Positions 12,455 to 24,200 of a stretch of 64,000 nt of DNA are shown one piece after another. The translations under genes and the position numbers were made by a program. Position 1 is the first letter of the stretch. Each line of letters begins with the position of its first letter. The notes under the pieces are model-generated. The model was not told the origin of the DNA and did no database searches. It saw only the letters and a list, made by a program, of their open reading frames with translations. This DNA comes from Trichostrongylus colubriformis (Eukaryota > Nematoda > Chromadorea > Rhabditida > Trichostrongylidae). Location of the stretch: positions 46,298,591-46,362,590 of the forward strand of contig OZ022258.1 of the NCBI GenBank assembly GCA_963978905.1, given 5' to 3'.

Positions 12455-15400
12455 TCTCTCGATCGTCTCTGATGATTTGTTTTACTAAGAAATTCAAATG
12501 TAGTTATGACTTTATCACAAAGTTCTTAAATGTGAGGTCTTATCATGATTACGGTATTCCTCGATGATACTCCCTGTCTACATATTCGTTTATTTTTGTA
12601 TGTGATAGTGTCTCTTTTCTCACTTTCGTTTTGCTTTCCTTTTTTTTCCTACAAAAGTTTTATGTGAAGGCTTCACGTTCTCGATCTTATGAAATTCCTG
12701 TGTACTAATAATGAACTTTTTGGATAACGAGTCTCCACTCGTACGCGTAAGCTGTTTTGCTTGAAACTATTCAAAGGCAGCATTAGCGGGGAGTCGGAGT
12801 AAAAGTAAAAGAAATAGTGCATATGAAAGTCGAGATGCCTAGTAACAGGATAGTGGAGAAAAAACGGATGGAAATGGCCAAAAAGCTAGGACACCCTTTC
12901 CACCGTTGATTCTCGACCCGGACGACCTTCCCGTCAAAAGGCGGGTAGTCTGATCTAGTTTCCCACTGGCATGTTGCCAAGTAAAAAACACAAGGGAATG
13001 TCTAGAAATACGACAGCATCTACTTTTTGGAGTGAGCTTCAAGCTAAAACTGCGAAAGCGCGCCGCAAAACCTTCGATCCCGCCGCATCTTCTTGGCCGC
13101 TCCCACCCCAGTCAATCGGAAATTACGTCATCCGGAGGCGGGACCGCTGGGTCTAGGAGGCGGAACCGCTGCATGGTTGCGGCGTTTTGCAGCGCTTCTA
13201 CAGTTCGGAGCTCCGCTTTTTCACCGGGATATCGCCACAGATAGCCTTCTTAGGCCCAGGACTACCATGAGAGTGAATTCTTGTAGGGATTTTTCCATTA
13301 CTGCATTACCCCTAATGCTGTCTTTAAACGAACAAAGTAAGAAATAAGAACGCCAAAGTCTGCACACTTACAGGTAAATGACTGACAAAAGGTGTACGAC
13401 AGCGTACGACACGAAGCGTGCGAGATAATAGCGTCATACTTGTGTGCTGGAGCGATTGCTGTGTCCTACACCTCAAGAAGCGTTGTCGTCTCATCGTGAG
13501 GACCCATTACATGGGGCGCATCTAGCTCGCATCGATCGCGGCCCTACGAATTTTTCGTCCTAATGACAAGCTCTTGCCTTGACTTTTATGCGCGCCTCAC
13601 GAGGAAGTAGCGCATGAGCCTACCTTTTAAAGAAGCCGCATCGGTCCCTCCACTACACCCCCGAATTTTACACACAAGGCCTTCATCGCGATAAGAACAA
13701 ATTTCCCGTTTTGGAGACCTCTTCCTCAGAGCGGCAGGACTTTCATAGCATCAGCATAGAAGGTTATTGTTGAGTAGAAAGAGGGTGACCAATCGTTTTA
13801 TAGACATGGTAATGTATGTATATGTTTATTTAAAGGAACCGGAAGGGGGTCCGAAACAAGAGGAAGATGCAAGGAAGTGAGCATTTTGTAGTAAACACTC
13901 AAGGTTAGAAGCGATAATAGGCGAAAAAACCCGGACTCAAGAGCGCGACGCTGCGGTGTGTATTCGCATCCCATTCGCATCAACACACTGACTTTCCGAG
14001 TTGTCCGCTTTAGGAGACGGGCCGTGGGCCAACGTTAGTTGTAACAGAAACGAAAATTCAGAAAATGCATTGATGCTAGAGTAATCCATCCGCAGAAACT
14101 CTGCGGACCACACCACACATTTGGCGATATTTTTCTAGCGCTGAATGAAGGAATGGGGTTGGTGGAAGGATGTCAGCATGAAATCACTTCATTTATAAAG
14201 AACTATATTGAAATGTAGTGTTTGAGTCGCCTGTGACGATAATGAAAGGATTTCAGAGCAGTTTGGATTGAAGTTCCACTTGCTTGTAGTTATCTTTGTC
14301 AGATTTTCTCGAAGAGTACTTCAAAGGAAGCAAGGTGCTGCCCTTCTCCGAACACAGGTTGTCAAATAATTTTATTAGCTATATATACAGCTTCAGTTCT
14401 CAATAAATTTCGAATTCGTCAAAATTTACTACGAAATCCCTTCGTTGCTTCTTGCCGAGCGGAGTTTCTGACAGTTTCACCCGTGTTTAGTTATGTTTCG
14501 GGTGTATATGTTCATCGTTTACTATAGAATGCTCACGTATTGCACACTTAGGCGTGTATTTTTATCTGGGAACTGAGAGACTTCTCTTCAAGCAAAGATA
14601 AAAATTCTTGGCAAAATTAGCGCCGGACGCTGGAAGAGGTCCTCCATCTACAATAGCACCCTGTTTTTGCCTGAGCCTCACTTGGGAGGGCCCCTCACTC
14701 TATCATTTCAAGTTCAGGTAAAGATACACATTTCAGTGCATAGATTGATTATCGTAGGCGGTATTAAGAGAGCGACAACAGCGAAAATGAGTATCCCCAA
14801 CCCAGGAAGTCGCTTTAAAATGATTCCTCATGTAATTAGTGATCTCGGTGCTCATGTACTTGGGAACACTCAAAGCGTATATTCTTACCGAAGCTTCGCT
14901 TGAGGGGTGAGGGTTTCTCTAAACAAAGGCTCAGGCTAAACATTCGAGGCCAAAGTGCGCCGAACGCCGACCACAGAAGAGTGGTCCCAACTAGATTATT
15001 TACCGCATCGGGTCTATATACAAGTATACAAGTATACAAGTAATAGTTATCCATCTAATCCAGTAACAGTGGGTTATCGCAACGACTGTGTATTTTAAGT
15101 TACGAAGATTTCTTCGATTAAACTGCGAACGCACCGTGATCTTACTACTTTTTTATTGTATGGGTGGTGAATGCTTCAACCACCTCATTATTCAACTTTC
15201 AACAGCCCCCAAACCCACGAAGATGATGATTAGGTAGGCAATAGCCGAAAAAAGTCGCCGAATGTGTGGTGTGGTCTGCAGCGGATGGATTACTGTAGCA
15301 CGATTGCATTTGCTGGATTTTCGTTTCCGTTTAGTTGTAGCACCTGACTCCCAGCGCAGTGGAGTGGCCATTCCTAACTACATTAGCATTCATGTAAGTA

Positions 15401-15728
15401 CATCTAGAAACAATATAAGAAAGAATAATGTAAAAAGTAAAGGAAAAAACAAATTTATAATAAAAACATCTTTTTTGGCACCATGCCAAGGCGTCGAATT
15501 GGCGAGTTTGTGCAATGGCGGCCACTTCAGCTCGTCCACACTACGTCTGTTCTACCGTAAGCCACAATTACCCCCTTCTGGTGCCTTTAACCACCTCGCG
15601 CACCCACCTCCAAAAACTGGATGCAGCTACGTGAAGCAAGAAGCTAAGCAGCGTGCTCTGTGTCTTGTTGATATGAGCTTGATGTGGTCATTGAACAAAT
15701 AAGATCCCCTAATAACAGAACACGATCA
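12455..15728. other. No gene recognised; includes a short inverted-repeat element and a microsatellite
   Basis: At about 14665-14935 the ends tttttgcctgagcctcact and aggctcaggctaaac are inverted copies (family R8 type), enclosing ggtgctcatgtacttgggaa, which resembles the end of the 9842-10403 element. At about 15020-15045 the unit tatacaag is repeated. 12970-13240 is a GC-rich island-like patch. No exon with family resemblance. Confidence 0.45.
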
Positions 15729-15814
15729 CCCTTCTGTTGAGTCAGGGCTAGGCTTTAGTTGGGGAATTTTGAGAAATTCCCCAACTAAAGCCTAGCCCTG
15801 ACTCAACAGAAGGG
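15729..15814. repeat. Perfect 41-bp inverted repeat (4-nt loop)
   Basis: The arm 15729-15769 (beginning CCCTTCTGTTGAGTC) is matched base for base by the reverse complement at 15774-15814, with loop TGAG. No mismatch in 41 bp. It is not part of the other inverted-repeat families seen here. The RNA from either strand would fold into a very stable hairpin. Confidence 0.97.
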
Positions 15815-16439
15815 CACCAGTGTCATTCAATGATTAAAATTTCGTCGCTGATTAAAATTTCTGCGATATACCACCCGTAAACCAAGATCTGTATAAAGCG
15901 TGATTATCGACTGAGGACCTTTTTGCGTTACCACAATGCCACCTCATAGGCGCGGCAGAAAAGCTACTAAAAAGAGGGGTTGTCGAAGTCCATTACTCCA
16001 ATAATTGCATCCCCCCCCGGCTACCACCTCCCTTTCCTTTCGACCCGAAATACGACCCTCATGAGAATTCCTTATCACACGTTTCAGCATGGCATTAGCT
16101 GGATATAATGGTCGTAGTTCCATACAACTTGCATGCATACGGAGATATAACGATATCTTTTACGGCATTGTCTGGTTATGGTGTCTGTCTTCAGATGACC
16201 GTGACATACCGTCAAGTTTGACGTATTAGGCTGACTATGTAGTTGGCACGGTGGCACCTGTATAACCGTAAAAATCACATGTACCGTCGCGCGCACTCTC
16301 ACTTGAGCGACTCACGATGGGCATGTGAGTGTCACGAGGGTTAGGGAAAATAGTATGCTCAAGTAAGAGTGCGCACGACGATACATGGGACCGCACGATC
16401 CTATGATCGTATAAATAATCACAGCCTTAAGCCGCTTGG

Positions 16440-16865
16440 AGTGTGTGCACTTATGACGGTTTTTCGCGCGGCCGCGCGCGACGAGCGGCTCGGCGGGTGC
16501 GAGTACCAGTGGCAGGGCTTGACAGCCTTCAAAAGAGGCAGTGTGGCATGGGTGGAGGAGACAGGGTTGCATGGGTACAGGAGGCAGTATGGCATGCGTG
16601 GAAGTGCAGAGGTGACGCAGCCATGCTCTGCCGGGTCCCAAGGGCAATCGTTTCGGCAAGTCGTACTGATAGCGCCGCGAGTGCGACGCCGCGAAGCGAT
16701 TTTCCGTTATATGTGCACACATCCGGCCGCCTTCATACTCTGCGGTGCCGGCGGCAGGGCGTGGCTGCGTTGCCTCTGCATACCCGCCCATGTCATGTCA
16801 CATTGCCTCTTGCCTCAGAACGCAACCACGCCCTACCACTGGCACCACAGCGCAAAATATGAAAA
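16440..16865. repeat. GC-rich composite repeat (R1-related plus a second unit shared with 47740-47950)
   Basis: The part 16540-16690 (GGCAGTGTGGCATGGGTGGA, gtgcagaggtgacg, gggcaatcg) recurs at 47840-47940. The part 16725-16865 has R1 ends (ttcatactctgcggtgccgg / ccacgccctaccactggcac). Long open frames on both strands (up to 177 codons) follow from high GC with few stops and show no protein features. Confidence 0.7.
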
Positions 16866-16869
16866 CGGC

Positions 16870-18106
16870 CTTGAGGAGTTTACAGAAGGGGGAAGGGGGT
16901 AACATGGGTGTTATTAATGAGAGTTTTGTTGCTATCTTGGAACCAGTTATATGATCGCTCCAATAGTATAATAGCAGGATAAAAATCGAAATCATTCGCA
17001 ATATTGAATCCGATTAACCTGAATTAGTACTATGTAGAACAGTTAGCAAAAATAACGTGGAGAGTGAGGGTGGCGGTGACAGCGCCGATTCCATGGCAAT
17101 GACGTGACGACATCGGCAGTTTTATCGCAGCGCTGATGAACCTGCACACGGCCCCGCACTGACAGTCTGTGTCTGATCAATTTGTTTACGACTAACACTT
17201 GTTTTCAATGTCTGACCAAGCACGCAATAATTCACAAAGTCAGAACTCAGCTGTTTTTCAGTTGTGATTCCCTCCTGATTACCCATACATTGGTTTTGAT
17301 AAGCTTATCTATAGTAGAGCTTATATAATAGAGAAAATAAATTATCTGTGGGTCGTTCTTGTCCTTTTCGAAATAGTGTTTGTACTTCGGTCTTGTCACA
17401 TTACATTTCTAACAATTTATTTTTTAACATTGCTATTAATTATGTACTTATATTTCACGGCTTCTTCTTTGTGTGATAAATTGCTCAAAGGATCGATTTT
17501 TCTGACTGTTGTTTTTAAAATCTATATTTTCTAAATTTCGTGTTTTCTCACTGGTTGAAAATAGAGCCAAAGTTTTTTGCACGTGAAGAAAATACAAAAC
17601 GGTGTCCCGTGCCTTCATCTGCTATCCGGAATCGTTGGATGATTGAGTGCGCATTTAATCCTGACCCTGATTTCCGTGATCATACTGTATTTGTCACTGC
17701 TCGTGTTATAGTTACGAGACTGTTCTGCAACTGTTTTAGTCTTCATATGGAAGTGAGAAAACTACCCGCATTACTTCTTTTTATTTATTTATTTCTTTAT
17801 TTATTTTCATGCATGCAACGAATAGACGAGCTAAAGCAACAAAGGAGCGCGAAGCAATTAACTTAACATCATAGCAATCTAGTAGTTTGAATTTTTTATA
17901 TAAGGAATGATTTTTTCATATGATTGTGAAATACTTCTGTTGGATATAACTGAACCCCCAGTAAATGGATATGCTTTCAGTTTTTGGGACCTGCCACCAA
18001 AGACTCACCAACCGGGTGTGAAATGACGGCACACTGGTCATATTTCAATCCACCGTCAAACATTTTCGGTTCAGAAATATTTCTTGAAAGCTCGGACGAA
18101 ACCCAG
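16870..18106. other. No gene recognised
   Basis: Mostly A/T-rich unique sequence. A frame of 108 codons at 17540-17866 ends in a homopolymer-like Leu/Phe stretch and lacks splice context or family features. Confidence 0.4.
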
Positions 18107-18533
18107 TTTAAAGGAATCGTTCACGGAAAAATTAGTTTTCTTGTTACCCATTCATTTAGGTATATTGTATTGCCTACCAAGGGCCACATGCAAATTACGC
18201 GAAAATGTGAGAATTCGGCTAAGATACAGCTCCCCAAATACTTGGCCGGGTGGGTGGGGCCTCCAAGTAAAAGCCCCGTTCTGTCGTCCACCGCTGTTAG
18301 AAAATGAGATTGGGGCTGTTTACGTAATTCACCCTTCGTACTTCCCCGACCGCGGCGGACGACGGGGTTGGCACTTGCCTAGAGGCCCCGCCTACTTGGA
18401 CGAGACTTTGTGGTGTTGTATCTTAGCCGGATTTACGGTTTTTGCGTTAACGCTTGCATTCGACCCATATGCAAATACACATAAATATGTGGGTAATAGA
18501 AAAACTCATATTTCCGTGGATGACCCCTTCAAT
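18107..18533. mobile_element. Palindromic MITE, family M1, copy 1
   Basis: Starts TTTAAAGGAATCGTTCACGG and ends, inverted, CCGTGGATGACCCCTTCAA. The arms carry gttacccat and gcggctgagatacag-type strings also found in the copies at 45114-45548, 51670-51800 and 61298-61676. The arms have diverged. The centre is GC-rich and near-palindromic. The 223-codon frame running through it is a by-product of this structure, not a gene. Confidence 0.85.
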
Positions 18534-20312
18534 TTCCAGCTGTTCTGTGACTACCACGGCATTTCGCTGCCTCACGTTCATTTCTGCGGATTTCATCTGC
18601 TTTTCGGACAATGCTGGGGCTGGATTAATAGTTTCGGCTATGGATTGTTGTATTACAGGTTTTGCTCACACTCTGTCTATGACCTATCTCGTTTGGCCAT
18701 GTCCCACCAACTATTATTTCATTTATATGTTGATTTTTCTATTCACATGGTTTAGATGATAGTAGTCTTCATCCGTTGAAGCGATACTGTGAGACCTCAG
18801 AGATAATACGATTGAACTTGAGGACAAAGAGTTTCGAAGCGCCCAACCCATTAGATCATTTTGAAATGCCTTGAAATGATGGCCAGAACAAACCTGCTTG
18901 TCGCAGCAATGATATTATCACACCTTTTCCAATGCTAAGTTATCAGACGATTGATAATCCTGTGGAATTTTTAGATGTGAGATTAGCAGTTATCACGAAG
19001 TTCTAATTTCCACGTGCCCATTATTTAGGTGTACCTGATTTTTGATTGATGAATGTATCATGTGAGATTCATTATCGACGAAATGTCATCGTATTCTATA
19101 ATAAACAAAGGAATAAAAGAGCATAGTAACATAAACAGCAAAGAACTTTCTAAAATTATAAAAAGCGCAAGCCAAGCCGTGTCGATAGCTTCCAACCACG
19201 TATGATCATGATAAATTGACGAGTAAAAGCGACCAACGTTAGCGTCTTTGGCACACTCCTATTTTTGGAGAATAATCGGCAAATTTCTAGTTTTTTTCAG
19301 TGCATGATTTTTTCTAACTTGCAATGCAAGGATTATCTGGTTTACATCCATAGCAATTTCTCGAGGATTTTTAATTTTTTAGAGGGTTTATTTCATATAT
19401 TCACATTAATTTTCCGAGAAGGCAGAAGCAGAGAAGAGGCAGGGCGAGCACCCCCACCTGCACGGTGCGGGGATCAATTACCCCATCCACGCCCGCCTAG
19501 GTCTATCAAGCCTTACATCCCTCCGGGGTAGGTGATTTGGTACCAGACCCGTCTGGGAGGATAGAAGCACTGCCTTGTAACATCGAGCGCCCCCCCCCCC
19601 CCCCCAGTCCTTGTACAGGTCACATCGCATTCACCTGCCACCACGGTTCGAATGGAATAAGAATGGAAATTTGTCCTTTTTTATCTTTTGGGTTTCCGAA
19701 AAATTATCCAAAATGTGTTTCGTCTAGCAGTGGTCTCATTAGTATCTGCAATAATGTAAGCAAATTAAATGCTGTTTTTGTATGATAAACAAATATAATT
19801 CTCATGGGTTAAGTGTCACCTTCATCTAAAGTATCATTTTTCTTCATTTCATCTAAAAGTACCATTACCATAACCAGTACTATAAAAGTACCATTTTCTA
19901 TGTTCTGTATTCAAACAGGATTGCTTTATGTTGCTTACTTTCTTTTCTGTGATACGTCACCTAATGCCTTTTATTCGGGATCATTGTGTACTTTGGGAAC
20001 ACAATAGCTTGCAAAGCCTAACCCATGAATATACGAGGTCGCTATCCTCGCAGAAGAGTACAGTCCCTGCTACCGATTCCGTAGTAAGGAAAGGTATGGT
20101 TGCTCCAGGAAGGATTGATCCATACCTTAGTACTAGCGTACGTTGATCCTAAGGTGGTACTCCATGGTACTACCTTAGGACCAACGTGCGCAGCGCCGTT
20201 TACCGCTGTCTCACTTTCTCTTCTGTTTCTGATCTTCCACTTATTTCCTTCTAAATTTACTTCACCACTTTATTTCGTCCATGACCATTAATCCAAGAAA
20301 ATCTATCATTGA
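18534..20312. other. No gene recognised; 16-C homopolymer
   Basis: A run of 16 C lies at 19590-19605. The short inverted strings acgttgatcctaaggtggta and gtactaccttaggaccaacg at about 20140-20185 form a hairpin of roughly 20 bp. The rest is A/T-rich with no recognisable exon. Confidence 0.45.
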
Positions 20313-20315
20313 TTA

Positions 20316-21208
20316 GGTTGATCCATAATAAATCGGACAAATTGACCAATTTTAATCATTGTCGTACACCTTTTTAACGACAACAGGGATTCACTTGAAA
20401 TATACTCCATCTTTATCGATGACCTTCTGCCACGGTATAGGCAGATCATGGATGCCCTTGCTCCAGAAGGCCGGAAGCTGGAGCTCGAAGAAGTTGCCGA
20501 GTGCCGCCTTGACCTCGTCGCGAGTTTTCAAGTCTTGGCCGTCCAGGTGGCGTTGGCTGTGGGAGAAAAGGTGGAAATCTGAAGGGGCCAGGTCTGGGGA
20601 GTACGGTGGGTATAGAAGTACGGTCCAACTGTACGACAGCAGCTCGGCCTTGGTCGATCTTGCGAAGTGCGGTCTGTGGAAGTAGACACGTTGTCGTGCT
20701 GGAAGTAGACATGTGACCGCTGCCGTAGCGAACTTTGGACATTGGCCTTCAATTCTCGTAATTGACGAACGTAGACGTCGGCGGATACTGTGGTACCTTC
20801 ATCGAGCAGCTCCCAGTACTCTACGCCGTGTACGCTCCACCAACCGCGGTTTTCGTCTTCGATGGAATAGTCGCCTGACGCAAACCTCGAATGCTACAAC
20901 TACAGTGTACTTCTGCCGGGGGCATGCTCCTTGTGAACTTCTATCAGACGTCTGCCGATATCCGCGGGTTCCTGGCCAGATAGCGATATAAATAGTATGA
21001 CGTTGCGGATGTGGTCTCTGGACCGCTTGAAATCGTGCGGCATTGTGGCGGAATGAATTCACTTTGGAGTGATTATTTTGCGGTACTTTGAAGAGCTTTT
21101 CATACTCATTCCAACGGTACCTCGCGCGTCCATTTTCGTTAATTCGTTACTGAGTTATGATCTCTAGAAATCATCACTACCATTTGTCCGATTTATTATG
21201 AATCAACC
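20316..21208 (-). mobile_element. Mariner-family element, internally deleted
   Basis: The ends GGTTGATCCATAATAAATCG (left) and, inverted, GGTTGATTCATAATAAATCG (right) differ at one base and continue into gacaaat; a TA lies outside each end. The minus strand carries a broken C-terminal half of a mariner transposase: QHDNxxx, then PPYSPDLAPSDFHLF (the final-Asp region of the DD34D catalytic triad), then DGVYFK near the left end. Frame changes are needed to read it through and the N-terminal DNA-binding part is absent. At about 890 bp it is shorter than a full mariner (about 1.3 kb), so it is non-autonomous. Confidence 0.9.
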
Positions 21209-21218
21209 TAATATTTCA

Positions 21219-21231
21219 CTTTTTCAGATAC
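21219..21231 (+). promoter_or_regulatory. Probable spliced-leader acceptor of the riboflavin transporter
   Basis: CTTTTTCAG at 21219-21227, then ATAC, then ATG at 21232. There is no upstream exon in phase. It lies about 11 bp beyond the right end of the mariner element, which therefore occupies the outron or promoter. Confidence 0.65.
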
Positions 21232-24200
21232 ATGGTAGTTTCCAGAAGCATTTATTCTTTAGTAGTAGTATTTGGCTCTTGTACATGGATAGGAACGAAT
21301 TCAGTATGGATGCAGCTTTCGCTGTTCACTTCAGAATTACCTGAAGGCTGGAGCTTACCCAGTTATCTTTCGGTCGTCGTGCAGGTGAGTCACCCCTTAT
21401 ACTCGATTTTTTATCAATGCTAAGAAAAAAAGTAAGAGCCGATAGGCGTGGAAGCTCCTCCCCTCCCGAAGCTTAGGCTAAAATTCATCTCCCTTCCTCC
21501 GACACGAAAAAGCATCTCCAAAGGAGCTGTCTCATCTGCTTTATTCTAAGCTTAGGGAGAGAAAGGAGTTTCGAAGTCGGTGGATGGAAATTTTGCGCAT
21601 CCCCCCACTTCAATTGACCCAAAAATAATACACCACCCAGTTATACGAAGTAGCTTATAGCCGTTTTTAAATGACAAGTAGACTTGATCAGAGCTGTAGT
21701 TGCCCCTCTAGAACGTGGTCAAACACTTTGGTACTTGTTAGAAGGGATGGTCAAAGGGGGTGGCTAGAATTCTTTTGGCAGGAACACCTGTAAACATTGC
21801 GATGCGGCCACATGGCATGAATGTCTCTTATTTCATCTGTCATTTCATGAGATTCAGCACCACCGTACTTCAACCTGTTCTGAGACCACTGCCGTATTTG
21901 AGCGCATTGTATTTTTAATTTTTCTATATAGACGCATTTTTCCTTTTTTTGTCTAATGTCAGTATATCAAAATACTGAGTGAGAGAATAATGGCGCATGT
22001 TTGTAAATACAGTCCATTTCGCAGTGCTTAATAGGGCGTGACCTATGGACTTGGGTGAGAGTATATCAAACTCTCTCACCCCGCCGCACACTTTCCCTCT
22101 TGTCACGCACTCTCACTCTCGCCACTCACCCATTTCCGTAGACTACGCCCTACCAAGCGCTCCGAAATTTAGTACAGCTCACCAAAATTTTGATCCTTTT
22201 TTGTTTTCGTATACACATATTTTCATGCCATAAATCCAAATTTCGAATAAGGTTATCCTACATGTTCCAGATTGCCTGCATAGGTCCACTAATTTATACA
22301 ATTGTACATAAAGGATGTAAAACCGTTGAGATACCGCACGTTCGCCTTATTTTCCTTTTCCTCCTGCTGGCATGTGCCTGCCAATTAGGTGAGGTCTATC
22401 TACTATTTTTCATTAACCCTTTTCATTCGTTTTATCCGCTTCCGGGGAATCCTTGGAGGAACACTCCAGGACAATGTCGTGTGTTATCGCGCTCACTCGA
22501 GAATCTAAGTGTGCTGAAGGCACAAGAATGAAGAAAACATCAAAAAAAAAAGTCCGAAAATATTGGGAAAAATCTTTATGTTATTCGGTTCGGCCGAATG
22601 ACATAAAGATTTTCTGCAGTCTAAAGGCGTAGATTTGATCGGGTTTCTCGAGGTACCAGTTTATCGTGTCTACGTTGCCCGTACTATCAGAGTTTCTCCC
22701 CCATATTACCTCATAACAGCCGTTAGCAAGCCTATTGCACCCCGCTGCTCTGTCAGCTGGAGCGAAAGTGGGCGGTGTCTAGCTGGGACGAGAGCGCCAT
22801 CTGATTTGCTGGTTTTGAGCATCCTTATGGTTCACCCTCGTTTAGCGGTGAAGGCTCACCGTGTGTAATGTCGAAAAAAGCTACACAACTGCTCTTGACA
22901 GAACCGTTGTACCAGATTATCTTGAAGTATGCCTCTAAATTTGGAATATTTACGGGAAACTGAAACAATATAGGCCTACTGCAGCAGAGAAGACTATTCA
23001 AATGCGCGGTAAGTACAAAATTATTCAAAATTTTCCAGAACAATCGAAATTCAAGATTCAAAGGTTTGAACATGTTAAGAGAAGTGAAAATCGGGAAATG
23101 TTTTAGGTTTGGTTTTCCTGTGGAAGGATACGGTGGCTATTGGTTCGAAGCGTTATTCTCTTGCACTTTATCTGTTATTGTTCGGTCTGGCTGTCGTTGA
23201 CGCCATGTCGAATGTTCTATTCATGCCTTTTATGGCAAACTTCCATCCCTCATATTTGAACGCCTATTTTGTTGGGATGGGTTTTTCATCGCTTATACCG
23301 AGCATTCTCGCCCTTATACAAGGTAATTCGAAATTGCTTTATTTATCATCTGGAATTTATCGTTTCAGATTCTCAAACAGATGCGAAGTGTCTAGGTCCT
23401 GCCCTTATTACTGTCGGGCGATATTTGTATTTTGAAAACACCTATTCGAAGTCGTTGTAAATAGGATGGGTTCATGCAAAGCAGTTTCGAAAGGGCAACA
23501 AAGGAACCGTGTTCAACTAGCTACCTGTATAGAGCCCATTAGATCAGTAAAAGAGCTATAGAAGGGGCTTAGTTGCCACTGATGGGGATAGGGTTCACCA
23601 GAAAGCTACCAGTAGTCTCCAAGACATTATGAAGCTGAATCGATTCGGGAAGGATTGGGCAACCTGTCATTACTAAACGCTACCGTAGCTGAGCACATCT
23701 TGGACCATATGGTGCTATAGTACAATGTCAAAGACGCCATGGGGGGTAAAGAGAAGTGAGATGGACTATTCAAGTCCGCAGTAGTAATGTGTGGCGAAAC
23801 GAGGTGATATGTGGCATTGAAAAGCGCGGCTTGGTGTCCCATTGCAACCCCACAGCACTGCGTGTCGCGCTGCCACGCATCCGCCGGAGAGTGTGTCGTA
23901 AGTACGGAGCAATGTTCGCGACCAGAATACATCGGGAGTCGAGGATTCTGACAGGGGGTCGTATTTGACCGGACGGAAGAAGGGGGGTGGGCGTCCCTGC
24001 AGGGGTCTGCAATAAGCGCTAGTGTCCAAACTTTCAATAAGCAGATGAGAAGCGAAAGGTATTTCGTAGCGATTTCGTATGAAGGAATGTGAAATAAACA
24101 TGTTTTCGCTTCAGGTCTTACCTAGCTTTAGGTCACACTGCAACTGTGCAATCCTGCAACAGTTACTGGTATTGTAGAGGTCAGAAAAGAGGGGGGGGGG

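Noticed and set aside
15729..15814. Hairpin as a bacterial-type terminator
   Set aside because: The window is nematode nuclear DNA; no T-tract follows and no gene ends nearby.
16312..16902. Overlapping 139- to 177-codon frames on both strands
   Set aside because: GC-rich repeat DNA (R1 and related unit) with few stop codons; same repeats occur elsewhere with frames broken.
18084..18755. 223-codon plus-strand open frame
   Set aside because: It runs through both arms of an M1 palindromic MITE and continues into hydrophobic, low-complexity sequence; no conserved protein features.
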